From the IMG/VR virus record IMGVR_UViG_3300028745_000034, positions 1 to 23,778 of that record: DNA of 23,778 nt. One strand, written 5' to 3'. The DNA comes from a virus. This document shows positions 5,934 through 12,593 of the stretch, piece after piece (position 1 is the first letter of the stretch; each line of letters starts with the position of its first letter). The notes beneath the pieces are model-generated. The model ran no database searches, was not told where the DNA came from, and worked only from the letters and a program-made list of their open reading frames with translations. Made by a program: the position numbers and the translations under genes.

Positions 5934-6260
5934 CTACATCTCGACTTCGGGAGCCCACTCGCATCGACACCAGCCGACGCGCTTGCCGAGTGCAAAGCCG
6001 CACGAGCGCACCGGCAGCGGCATTGATTGGAGCGCCTCCTCAAGTGTGAAGACCTTGCCGCTCAACGACATGCACGTCGGGCAGGAGTCCGCCGTGAGAA
6101 CACTCACTCGTTTCACTGTGCCTATCTCCTGAAGGGCCATCAGCTCGGCGCGATTCGCCTCGATGAGATCCTCGAGGTGTGACTCTCCTCGCTTGAACTT
6201 CGCAAGAGCTCGATCAAACGCCGCCATCTTCGTCTTCTGCCAGTCGGTCATGGGCGGCAT
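5934..6260 (-). CDS. Cys-rich hypothetical protein, zinc-finger-like
   Basis: A 108-residue protein. The first half is helical and charged (MTDWQKTKMAAFDRALAKFK ... IEANRAELMAL). The second half has a cysteine pattern CPTC, then SCGF, then WCRC, with LSGKVFTLEEALQSMPLP between. This C..C / C / C.C layout resembles the C-terminal cysteine region of SPP1 gp7-type minor head proteins, where the cysteines probably bind zinc, but the resemblance is weak. The ATG at 6260 begins one base after the stop of the upstream lipoprotein gene, so the two are co-translated. A shorter start at 6251 is possible. The function is unknown. The IS inserted 22 bases after its stop codon. Confidence 0.62.
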   Translation of the reverse strand: MPPMTDWQKTKMAAFDRALAKFKRGESHLEDLIEANRAELMALQEIGTVKRVSVLTADSCPTCMSLSGKVFTLEEALQSMPLPVRSCGFALGKRVGWCRCEWAPEVEM

Positions 6261-6261
6261 C

Positions 6262-6834
6262 TCACTGCTTCTGTGCCGGCGCGCTGGGCGCAATGGCTGA
6301 CGTGGCTGAGAGGGAGGTAGCCGAAGGCGCCGCGTCTGCGATCGTCAACGACATCGTCGCTCGAGCCGAGGTATCGAACGAGCAGATGTATTGGAACGTG
6401 TATTTTCCCGGTTCCCAGATCTTCGGTAACTCGGTGATCGTAACGTCATATTTTTCGCAATCATTTTCATCGCACACCCCCACGCTGGGGACATCGTCCT
6501 TCAGCATCGTTTGAAGAATTTGCTGGTTGTCCCGCCAGATCGTCAGTTGCCAGCTTCCCGGGTTTGCGAATCCAAATGTGCGACTCGAGAAGTGCGAATG
6601 AACGAGCGGGATAACGCCATCGTCGTGGAGCATTCCAGGCATGCCGCTCGTAGCACAGGTGACGATCTTGGTCGGCAACAGAGCGCCGGCTGCTGCGGTG
6701 GCCTGAACGCACGCACCATCGCGAACACGTAGAGCGCCAGTGTCGACTCGCGCTTCAGAGGGCATCGTTCGCGGCAACAACCCCGCACACGAAACAACCA
6801 GCATCGCCACTATCAACGCGCACGCGTTCCGCAT
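6262..6834 (-). CDS. Predicted lipoprotein
   Basis: A 190-residue protein with a lipoprotein signal peptide: MRNACALIVAMLVV followed by SC, the lipid-modified cysteine being residue 16. The mature part has several cysteines (GACV, VTCA, VCDENDC, YICSF) and a middle region that looks beta-rich (WQLTIWRDNQQILQ, YDVTITELPKIWEPGKYTF), like an Ig-type extracytoplasmic domain. The tail is low-complexity Ala, Ser and Pro. I chose the ATG at 6834 because it is preceded by GGGAGGGG and begins the signal peptide; the frame stays open further upstream. It is probably the first gene of a leftward cargo operon with 5934-6260 and, before the IS arrived, 2682-3029. I do not recognise the family. Confidence 0.72.
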   Translation of the reverse strand: MRNACALIVAMLVVSCAGLLPRTMPSEARVDTGALRVRDGACVQATAAAGALLPTKIVTCATSGMPGMLHDDGVIPLVHSHFSSRTFGFANPGSWQLTIWRDNQQILQTMLKDDVPSVGVCDENDCEKYDVTITELPKIWEPGKYTFQYICSFDTSARATMSLTIADAAPSATSLSATSAIAPSAPAQKQ

Positions 6835-6926
6835 CGTCGTCCCCTCCCGGTGGGCCGCAAAGGTGCCGCGACCCAGAAAAAAGATCAACCCCAAAGCCAT
6901 GTTGCAAAAAATAGAACATTCTGCAC

Positions 6927-6955
6927 TTGCCAGACCGTTCGTCTTTTGCTACATT
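6927..6955 (+). promoter_or_regulatory. Promoter of the rightward early/recombination operon
   Basis: TTGCCA (6927-6932) and TACATT (6950-6955) are exactly 17 bp apart, a good sigma70 match. GCTACATT at 6948-6955 is the same eight bases found twice, on the minus strand, inside the immunity operator region. The phage repressor may therefore bind here as well. The first gene starts at 7004. Confidence 0.6.
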
Positions 6956-7003
6956 CCATCTCGCTTTCAGGGCGCCACTTCACGGCGCATGGGGAAGGCG
7001 AAC

Positions 7004-7210
7004 ATGGACTTCGAGACTGACGACGTAGATTACGACGACGACCGCGAGAGCGCTCGTTGCGACGACTGCCGCGCGCTGCTGTTCGTGACGGACATGCAGC
7101 AGATGCAGATCGACGGCGAGCTGCAGACCCGCGCGAGCGGGGCGCCGGTTTGGATCTGCGACGACTGCGCGGATGAGCGCGAGCACGGCGCCGTCGACGA
7201 GGCCGCGTAG
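7004..7210 (+). CDS. Small acidic zinc-ribbon protein
   Basis: A 68-residue, strongly acidic protein with two CxxC pairs: CDDC (residues 19-22) and CDDC near residue 52. They are separated by a beta-rich stretch (LLFVTDMQQMQIDGELQ ... GAPVWI), typical of a zinc ribbon. I chose the ATG at 7004 because GGGGAAGG lies five bases upstream; an ATG at 6989 adds five residues. It is first in the early operon. Its core resembles the N-terminus of the protein at 7428-7901 (CxxC ... MQ/QMQI ... W.CDDC), so the two may be paralogues. It could bind nucleic acid or a host protein; no function is established. Confidence 0.65.
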   Translation: MDFETDDVDYDDDRESARCDDCRALLFVTDMQQMQIDGELQTRASGAPVWICDDCADEREHGAVDEAA

Positions 7211-7212
7211 CC

Positions 7213-7431
7213 ATGCGGACCTTCCTGCTGGCCGACAAGCTGCGCGCGTACACCGCGGCGCTCGATTCCCTCGACTTCAACCTCGAGGAGGCGCGGTACG
7301 CGCGCCAGGCCGTGAGCGACGCCGAGGAGGCGCTGCGCAACGCCCGTCTGCACGCCGCGAAGCGCGAGGCCGCGCTGCTTGAGGCGCGCGCGAAGCTGGC
7401 TGCGCTGGATCCACAGGCGGTGGCGGCGTGA
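7213..7431 (+). CDS. Small coiled-coil protein
   Basis: A 72-residue protein, almost all alpha-helix. Regularly spaced Leu and Ala with charged residues (DFNLEEARYARQAVSDAEEA, then LHAAKREAALLEARAKLAAL) indicate a coiled coil. It starts two bases after the preceding stop, and its TGA overlaps the next gene's GTG start (GTGA). I do not recognise the family. A scaffold or partner role with the neighbouring zinc-ribbon proteins is possible. Confidence 0.6.
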   Translation: MRTFLLADKLRAYTAALDSLDFNLEEARYARQAVSDAEEALRNARLHAAKREAALLEARAKLAALDPQAVAA

Positions 7432-7901
7432 GCGCCGTCGAAACGCGGCAGTGCGCCGAGTGCGCGCAGGTCCGCCCGCTGGATGAGATGCAGATCTGCG
7501 GCGGCCGCTGGACCTGCGACGACTGCGGCGACATCCCGGTCGACGCGGCGGTGCCGCGCAAGCAGGAACTCACCGCGCCCGAGACGACCATCCTCGCCCA
7601 GCGCATCGCGCTCGCCGAGAAGGACCTCATCATCACGGACCTGCGCATCGGTCGCGCGGATGCGCTTGAGCGCGCGAACCGGCTCGAGGCTCGCGTAGCC
7701 GAACTGGAGCAGCGCGAGGCGCGTGCGGCTGCGCTGGTCGAGCAGCTCGGCGCGGTGCTGCAGCCGATCGTCGATCAGCTCCCGCTCGAGCGTCAGCTTG
7801 AGGCGTCGGTGCCGTGGATCTCGCTTGCGAACCTCCTCGGTCGTCCGCAGCCGCGCGTCGCGTGCGCCGGGAAGCTCCCGCGCCTGGCGCTCGTGCGCTG
7901 A
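7428..7901 (+). CDS. Zinc-ribbon plus coiled-coil hypothetical protein
   Basis: A 157-residue protein starting at a GTG that overlaps the previous stop. The N-terminus is a zinc ribbon: CAEC (residues 9-12), then VRPLDEMQICGGRWTCDDCG. A long coiled coil follows (about 50-115; ILAQRIALAEKDLIITDL ... RLEARVAELEQREARAAAL). The C-terminus is not recognised. The ribbon resembles that of the protein at 7004-7210. The gene precedes the Sak4-like ATPase by 36 bp, with AGAGG before that start, so all are in one operon. Its function is unknown. Confidence 0.62.
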   Translation: MSAVETRQCAECAQVRPLDEMQICGGRWTCDDCGDIPVDAAVPRKQELTAPETTILAQRIALAEKDLIITDLRIGRADALERANRLEARVAELEQREARAAALVEQLGAVLQPIVDQLPLERQLEASVPWISLANLLGRPQPRVACAGKLPRLALVR

Positions 7902-7937
7902 ACCCAATCCCTTCCAACCAAAACCCAGAGGCGAACA

Positions 7938-8963
7938 ATGGCACTCCAGTTCAAGAAGGCTGCTCGTCAGCAGAAGAAGCTCCGGCTCAACATCGACGGC
8001 ATCAGCGGCAGCGGGAAGACGCTCGGCGCGCTGCGCATCGCGCGCGGCCTGTCGCCCACCGGCCGCATCGCGGTGCTCGATACCGAGAACAACAGCGCGA
8101 GCCTCTACGCCGCGGAGATCGCCGGAGGCTACGAGGTGGCGCCGCTCACGGGCGACATGCGGCCGCGCGAGTTCACGAGCGGCATCCATGACGCGGAGGA
8201 GGCCGGCTTCGACGTCATCATCGTCGACAGCCTCTCGCACGCCTGGCGCGGCACGCTCGAGCTCGTCGACCGCAAGACGGAAGCGAGCCGCTCCAAGAAC
8301 GCATTCAACGAGGGCTGGCGCGCGGCGACGCCCGAGCACAACGCGCTCGTCGACGCGATCTTGAAGAGCAAGGCGCACGTCATCACGACGATGAGAAGCA
8401 AGTCTGAGTACGTGCTCGAGGAGAACGAGAAGGGCCAGAAGGTGCCGCGCAAGATCGGCATGGCGCCGGTCGCGCGCGAGGGCGCCGAGTACGAGTACGA
8501 CGTCTGCCTCACGCTCAACGCCGACCACAAGGCGGTGGTCAGCAAGACGCGCTGCAAGCTCCTCGACGAGCAGGTGATCCCGCTCATCACCGAGCAGCTC
8601 GGCGCGGTGCTGCGTGTCTGGCTGGAGAGCGGCGAGGCCGTGATCGTGTCGACAGCCACGCCGGCATCAGAGGCGGCTCCGGCGACCACGACTACGGCGA
8701 GCCCGTCTGTCCGTTCTGCCGCGGCGCCGGAAGCGACTGCGCCTGCGAGCAAGACTGGGGAGAGTCAGTCGGCGACCGCTGAGCGCGACGCGGTCATCCT
8801 CGCAAAGGAGCTGAGCGCGGCTGACGACAAGCCGGCGCTCGACAAGGTGGTCGACAAGATCGCGGCTGCGGTGAAGAGCGGCAAGGTCGACGCGGCCGAG
8901 CGCAAGCAGCTCCTCGCGCTCTACACGCAGCGAAACAACGCCGTCGCCTCGAGGGCGGCATGA
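7938..8963 (+). CDS. Sak4-like phage AAA ATPase (RecA-fold recombinase)
   Basis: A 341-residue protein. Walker A is GISGSGKT (residues 21-28) and Walker B is FDVIIVDSLSH (Asp97 at its core), with TENNSASLYA and a sensor-like HVITTMRSKSEY region between Walker B and the C-terminus. This is the phage ATP-binding/AAA_24 family that includes Sak4, a short RecA-like protein for single-strand annealing and recombination. The part after about residue 230 is low-complexity Ala, Thr and Ser, then helical. The ATG at 7938 has AGAGG upstream. A nuclease and an SSB-like protein follow, forming a recombination module. Its 3' end overlaps the next gene by ATGA. The role in replication or recombination is inferred from family and context. 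Confidence 0.82.
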   Translation: MALQFKKAARQQKKLRLNIDGISGSGKTLGALRIARGLSPTGRIAVLDTENNSASLYAAEIAGGYEVAPLTGDMRPREFTSGIHDAEEAGFDVIIVDSLSHAWRGTLELVDRKTEASRSKNAFNEGWRAATPEHNALVDAILKSKAHVITTMRSKSEYVLEENEKGQKVPRKIGMAPVAREGAEYEYDVCLTLNADHKAVVSKTRCKLLDEQVIPLITEQLGAVLRVWLESGEAVIVSTATPASEAAPATTTTASPSVRSAAAPEATAPASKTGESQSATAERDAVILAKELSAADDKPALDKVVDKIAAAVKSGKVDAAERKQLLALYTQRNNAVASRAA

Positions 8964-9262
8964 GCACGCGCATTGTCTACTTGGTGTGCGGCCGAACCGG
9001 CGAGTACAGCGACGCCAACGAGTGGCGGGTGCGCGCTTACGAGGACGAAGGCGAAGCAGAGCATTGCGTTAGGCGCTGCACCGAGCTCGCGGCGGCGGTT
9101 TTTGAAGTGCGAGACGGCCAATACGATGACGTCGGCACCCCCGCGCACACTTGGTGGACGAAGGCGCTGGAGGCGGCCAAGTCGGAAGACGACAGCATCC
9201 AGTGTGACTACACGGGCACTACCTACTGGCTCGAGAAGCTGACGCTCCGGAGTGCGCCGTGA
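8960..9262 (+). CDS. Hypothetical phage protein in the recombination operon
   Basis: A 100-residue protein of mixed alpha/beta appearance, starting IVYLVCGRTGEYSDANEWRV. It has no motif I recognise. It overlaps the ATPase gene (ATGA) and the nuclease gene (GTGA), so it is translationally coupled to both. That tight placement suggests a role with them, but no function can be assigned. Confidence 0.7.
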   Translation: MSTRIVYLVCGRTGEYSDANEWRVRAYEDEGEAEHCVRRCTELAAAVFEVRDGQYDDVGTPAHTWWTKALEAAKSEDDSIQCDYTGTTYWLEKLTLRSAP

Positions 9263-10392
9263 GCATCACCTTCTCTAAGCTCGCGCGTCTGCGCGCGTGC
9301 GCGGCGTCTGAGGCGTTGCCGCAGGTGTTCTCGCCGCCGAGCGAGCACGCCGATCGCGGCAACGCAATCCACGCTTACCTCTGCAAGCGGAGCCAGGGCG
9401 CGTTGAAGGCGGACGCGCTCGCGGCTGTGCCGCTCGAGTGGCGTGACCTCTGCGCGGCGCTGCCGGAGGTGTCGCCCGGCACTGCGGAGATGGCGTTCGC
9501 ATGGAACTACGAGACGGGCGCGGTGCGCGTGCTCGGCGAGGACATCGGCCGCGACTACAAGCTCGAGGAGGGCGAGATCGCCGGCACTGCCGACCTGGTC
9601 GGCATCGACTGCAACGCCGCCCGCGCAGAGGTGACCGACTACAAGGCCGGATTCCTCGACGTCGAGCCAGCGCGCACGAACCTGCAGCTCGGCGCGCTGG
9701 CGATGTGCGTGGCGAAGGTCGCGGACGTCTCCGCGGTGCTGGTGCGCATTCGCAAGATCACCGAGTCGGGCGAGTTCATCGACAACGAACACGAGCTAGA
9801 TGCGTTCGACCTGGCCGGCATCGAGTCCGAGCTGCGCGAAATCCTGAAGCACGTCCGCACCGCGCAGCGCATCGTCCGCGCTGGCGGCACGCCCAACGTC
9901 GTCGAGGGCGAGCACTGCCGCTGGTGCCCGGCGAAGCTCGCGTGCCCGGCCAAGGTCAGCGCCCTGGTGCAGCTGCGCACACCTGGCGGCCTCTCGCAGA
10001 AGTTCGAGGCGCTGCTCGGCGAGGCGCCCGCGCAGGCCCTCGCCGCCTATGAGGCGGCAGAGGAGGCGATGAAGACCATCCGCGCGCAGCTCTATGCCTA
10101 CGCGCGCGAGAACCCGATCGCCCTGCCTGACGGCCAGGTGTTCGGCCCCGTCTCGACGACCCGCGAGCAGGTCGACGCGAGCGTCGCATGGCCGGTGCTG
10201 CTTGAGCTGGGCAGCCAGGTCGCGGCGGACGCCATTGAGGCGAAGACGAGCAAGGCCGCGATCGAGCGCGCCATCGCGAAGCACGGGCACGCGGAGCGGA
10301 AGAAGGAGGTGTTCGGTCGCCTGCGCGACGTCGGCGCCTTCCTCTCGAAGACCACCGAAGCAATCACGAAGCACAGGGAGAAGACCAAGTGA
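9259..10392 (+). CDS. Cas4/RecB-like PD-(D/E)XK nuclease with Fe-S cysteines
   Basis: A 377-residue protein starting at a GTG inside a GTGA overlap. The nuclease core is visible as RGNAIHAYL (His), GTADLVGIDC (Asp) and VTDYKAGF (Asp-x-Lys), the RecB/Cas4-type PD-(D/E)XK arrangement. Cys14 (LRACAAS) and CRWCPAKLAC near residue 217 form a C...CxxCxxxxxC pattern, like the iron-sulfur cluster of Cas4 and AddB nucleases. The C-terminal third is helical. The likely role is a DNA-end resecting exonuclease working with the Sak4-like ATPase. It matches the DUF2800-type phage proteins often annotated as PD-(D/E)XK. Family confidence is high; substrate polarity is unknown. Confidence 0.82.
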   Translation: MSITFSKLARLRACAASEALPQVFSPPSEHADRGNAIHAYLCKRSQGALKADALAAVPLEWRDLCAALPEVSPGTAEMAFAWNYETGAVRVLGEDIGRDYKLEEGEIAGTADLVGIDCNAARAEVTDYKAGFLDVEPARTNLQLGALAMCVAKVADVSAVLVRIRKITESGEFIDNEHELDAFDLAGIESELREILKHVRTAQRIVRAGGTPNVVEGEHCRWCPAKLACPAKVSALVQLRTPGGLSQKFEALLGEAPAQALAAYEAAEEAMKTIRAQLYAYARENPIALPDGQVFGPVSTTREQVDASVAWPVLLELGSQVAADAIEAKTSKAAIERAIAKHGHAERKKEVFGRLRDVGAFLSKTTEAITKHREKTK

Positions 10393-10856
10393 AACTGACC
10401 GAAGGAGTGTTCAAGGCGAAGCCGGTGTCGGCGATTCTCAGGAAGACGAGCACGGGCAAAGACTCGTGCGAAATCGTCCTCGCGTTCTACGACGGCTCGG
10501 AGCTGAGCCATGTCGAGCGCAGCGCGTGGGTCTATTTCTCGCCGGTGGCGTTCGACCGCGCAATCGAGACGCTGCGCACCTGCGGCTGGACCGGCGACGA
10601 CCTCAGCGACATGTCGATGATCTCGGTCGACACCTCGCCCGACGTCGAGGCCGTCCTCGGCGAAGAGGAATACGAGGGCAAGGTCCGGCTCAAGGTGAAG
10701 TTCATCAATCCGTGGAAGGACCGCACTCCGCGCGAGCCACTCAGTCACGACGCCGCGCGCAGCTTCGCGGAGTTGATGAAGGAGAAGGTCCGCGCGGCGG
10801 ATGCGGCGAATGCCGAGCGCGCGGCGAAGCGGGGAGCGGCAGTGCAGCCCTTCTAA
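10389..10856 (+). CDS. SSB-like phage protein (DUF669-type)
   Basis: A 155-residue protein starting at a GTG that overlaps the nuclease stop (GTGA). The first 110 residues look like an OB-fold: beta segments around SCEIVLAFYDGSE, AWVYFSPVAFDRAI and YEGKVRLKVKFINPW. The tail is helical and charged and ends in VQPF. Bacterial SSB proteins end in a similar Pro-Phe that docks partners, though the acidic residues before it are missing here. Following an ATPase and nuclease, it is best read as a single-stranded DNA-binding protein of the recombination module. A perfect 16-bp hairpin starts seven bases after its stop, so this is probably the operon's last gene. Confidence 0.66.
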   Translation: MKLTEGVFKAKPVSAILRKTSTGKDSCEIVLAFYDGSELSHVERSAWVYFSPVAFDRAIETLRTCGWTGDDLSDMSMISVDTSPDVEAVLGEEEYEGKVRLKVKFINPWKDRTPREPLSHDAARSFAELMKEKVRAADAANAERAAKRGAAVQPF

Positions 10857-10862
10857 CCCTTT

Positions 10863-10917
10863 CGGTTCCGGCGCCCGCTGACGCGCCTCCCCATCGCCGA
10901 CGCGGGCGCCGGAACCG
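10863..10917 (+). terminator. Strong hairpin, probable terminator
   Basis: Perfect 16-bp arms (CGGTTCCGGCGCCCGC at 10863-10878 and its complement at 10902-10917) enclose a 23-base loop. The hairpin sits just after the SSB-like gene and is followed by GATTCTTTTC, a short T-rich stretch. It probably ends or attenuates the recombination transcript. The long loop and weak T-run leave some doubt. Confidence 0.65.
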
Positions 10918-10949
10918 GATTCTTTTCAATCAATCAATCGAGAATCGAT

Positions 10950-11291
10950 ATGGCGACTTCCGCCAATAACGACGGCCGCGTCTTTGTCTTCGGCAGCAAT
11001 CTGCAGGGCGCGCACGGCGCTGGCGCGGCGGCATTCGCGCTCGAGCACCGCGGCGCTGTGTACGGCGAGGGCATCGGCCACCACGGCCAGAGCTACGCCA
11101 TTCCCACGATGCACGGGCGCGAGTTCCTTGCCCAGCACGTCGCTATCTTCCTCGACTACGCGCGCGCCAATCCGCAGCTGCGATTCGAGGTCACCAAGAT
11201 CGGCTGCGGCATCGCCGGCTTCACCGAGGCGCAAGTCGCGCCGCTCTTTGCTGACGCTCCCACCAACTGCGATTTGCCCGAGGGCTGGTAA
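10950..11291 (+). CDS. A1S_2505-family phage non-structural protein
   Basis: A 113-residue protein with the family signature VFVFGSNLQGAHGAGAAAFA, followed by GEGIGHHGQSYAIPT and FEVTKIGCGIAGF. These glycine-rich loops recall macro-domain-like nucleotide-binding folds, but no biochemical role is established. The length fits the family. It follows the hairpin terminator, and no strong ribosome binding site is visible. Its stop overlaps the next gene's ATG (TAATG), so the two are coupled. Confidence 0.85.
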   Translation: MATSANNDGRVFVFGSNLQGAHGAGAAAFALEHRGAVYGEGIGHHGQSYAIPTMHGREFLAQHVAIFLDYARANPQLRFEVTKIGCGIAGFTEAQVAPLFADAPTNCDLPEGW

Positions 11292-12052
11292 TGACCACCA
11301 AGACGAAGAAGACCGCCAAGAAGCTCGCTCCGAAGAAGAAGACCACCACAGCGCTTGCGCCCGGGAAGGTGCTCGTGCTCCGCACGTGCGCCGCGGATAT
11401 GTCCGCGCACGGCGGATTCATCTGGCCGAAGAGCGGGCCGATCAGCGCGCCGGACTGGAAGCCGACGAAGGAGTGCGGCGCCGGCCTGCACGGCCTGCTC
11501 TGGGGCGAGGGCAACGGGGATGTGTTGAGCTGGGCTGTGGACGCGGCCTGGCTGGTGGTCGAGGTGGAGAAGGACAAGATCATCGACCTCGATGGCAAGG
11601 TGAAGTTCCCCTCGTGCGTGGTCGTCCATTGCGGCAACCAGAAGAGCGCGACGGAATATCTCGCTGCTCACGGTGCTGAGGGCCGCGCGATCACCGGCGG
11701 CACGGCGACGGCGGGCGACCGCGGCACGGCGACGGCGGGCGACGGCGGCACGGCGACGGCGGGCTACCGCGGCACCGCGACGGCGGGCCCCCGCGGCACG
11801 GCGACGGCGGGCGACGGCGGCACGGCGACGGCGGGCGAAGGCGGCACGGCGACGGCGGGCGACCGCGGCACGGCGACGGCGGGCGACGGCGGCACGGCGA
11901 CGGCGGGCGACGGCGGATCTCTGCTCCTCAAGTGGTGGGACGGCAGCACCGGCCGCTACCGCGCCTGCCTGGGAGAGGTCGGCATCGACGGAATCAAGGC
12001 GAACGTGAAGTACCGCGTCGAGAGCGGCAAGCTCGTCGAGGTGAAGCCGTGA
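11291..12052 (+). CDS. DUF7666-type protein with nine octapeptide repeats
   Basis: A 253-residue protein. A Lys/Thr-rich start (TTKTKKTAKKLAPKKKTTTA) leads into a domain at about 25-125 (LRTCAADMSAHGGFIWP ... CGAGLHGLLWGEG ... VVVHCGNQ) that resembles DUF7666. Residues 137-208 are nine perfect-length copies of GTATAGxx (DR, DG, YR, PR, DG, EG, DR, DG, DG). The 8-residue period and the TAG core resemble ice-nucleation-protein repeats, which fold as a beta-solenoid. A C-terminal segment (LLLKWWDGSTGRYRACLGEV) closes it. The function is unknown; an extended rod or binding surface is a reasonable guess. It starts at the TAATG overlap and ends in a GTGA overlap with the next gene. Confidence 0.75.
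   Translation: MTTKTKKTAKKLAPKKKTTTALAPGKVLVLRTCAADMSAHGGFIWPKSGPISAPDWKPTKECGAGLHGLLWGEGNGDVLSWAVDAAWLVVEVEKDKIIDLDGKVKFPSCVVVHCGNQKSATEYLAAHGAEGRAITGGTATAGDRGTATAGDGGTATAGYRGTATAGPRGTATAGDGGTATAGEGGTATAGDRGTATAGDGGTATAGDGGSLLLKWWDGSTGRYRACLGEVGIDGIKANVKYRVESGKLVEVKP
11699..11914 (+). repeat. 24-bp tandem repeat, nine units
   Basis: Nine in-frame 24-bp units of the type GGCACGGCGACGGCGGGCGA plus two variable codon positions. All differences between copies fall in the last two codons of the unit, except one synonymous change in unit four. Near-identity at DNA level points to recent slippage or recombination, so copy number should vary between relatives. Confidence 0.92.
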
Positions 12053-12297
12053 TCCGTTTCATTCTCGACGCGCTGTATTGGGGGGTCACTGGCCGTATGC
12101 ATGGCGGGAGGGACCGGGCACCTCTCTGCGAGGTGCGTGAGAGGCCCATTATTCGAGGCCCTGCGCCTGCTCGGAGCGACGCCGTGACCCGCCTCCGCCG
12201 CATCATCTGCGCCGTGTTTCATCGCCGCAGCCACGTCTACCTGCTGCGCACGCCCGAGCCGACGTGCATCGCGTGCCTGCTGGCGGGTGCGCCGTGA
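12049..12297 (+). CDS. Small basic hypothetical protein
   Basis: An 82-residue protein starting at a GTG that overlaps the previous stop (GTGA) and ending in another GTGA. It is Arg-rich (RLRRIICAVFHRRSH) with a CxxC near the C-terminus (PTCIACLL), which could be half of a metal site. The N-terminus (IRFILDALYWGV) is hydrophobic. I do not recognise a family. The gene call rests mainly on exact coupling to both neighbours. Confidence 0.5.
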   Translation: MIRFILDALYWGVTGRMHGGRDRAPLCEVRERPIIRGPAPARSDAVTRLRRIICAVFHRRSHVYLLRTPEPTCIACLLAGAP

Positions 12298-12593
12298 AAG
12301 ACATGTTCGGGGTCGAGATCACCGAGGAGCAGGCTCTCGCGATGAAGAAGCAGAAGCGGCCCACCTCGCGCAAGGCCATGGTTGCCGCGAGGCAGGCGCG
12401 CGGGGTTCACCCGCACAACGGCCTGCCGCTGCTGGCTGCCTCGGGTCACACCTGCGGCGATTGCGGCCACAAACGTGAAGATCTCGGCGGCTACTCTAGG
12501 CATTGGTACAAGTGCGCTCTGACTCCTGGTGGCGGCCCGGCGACCGACATCCGCGTGCGCTGGCCCGCGTGCGTGAAATGGATCGTGCCGTGA
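12294..12593 (+). CDS. Small zinc-finger-like phage protein
   Basis: A 99-residue protein starting at a GTG (VKDMFGVEI). The basic N-terminal part has KKQKRPTSRKAMVAARQARG. The C-terminal part has HTCGDCGHK, then WYKCAL and RWPACVKW. Four cysteines (CxxC...C...C) would suit one zinc site. Similar small phage proteins ending in a TDIR..WPAC motif are common near integrase and recombination genes. It could bind DNA or RNA; the function is not established. Confidence 0.66.
   Translation: MKDMFGVEITEEQALAMKKQKRPTSRKAMVAARQARGVHPHNGLPLLAASGHTCGDCGHKREDLGGYSRHWYKCALTPGGGPATDIRVRWPACVKWIVP

Noticed and set aside
6885-8528. Long open frame of 547 codons on the minus strand
   Set aside because: It runs opposite the well-supported zinc-ribbon, coiled-coil and Sak4-like genes. 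Its product is Arg/Ala/Leu-rich low complexity, as expected from an antisense frame in GC-rich DNA.
11699-11914. CRISPR-like array of 24-bp units
   Set aside because: The units are directly tandem with no spacers, stay in frame and encode GTATAGxx, so this is a protein-coding tandem repeat.
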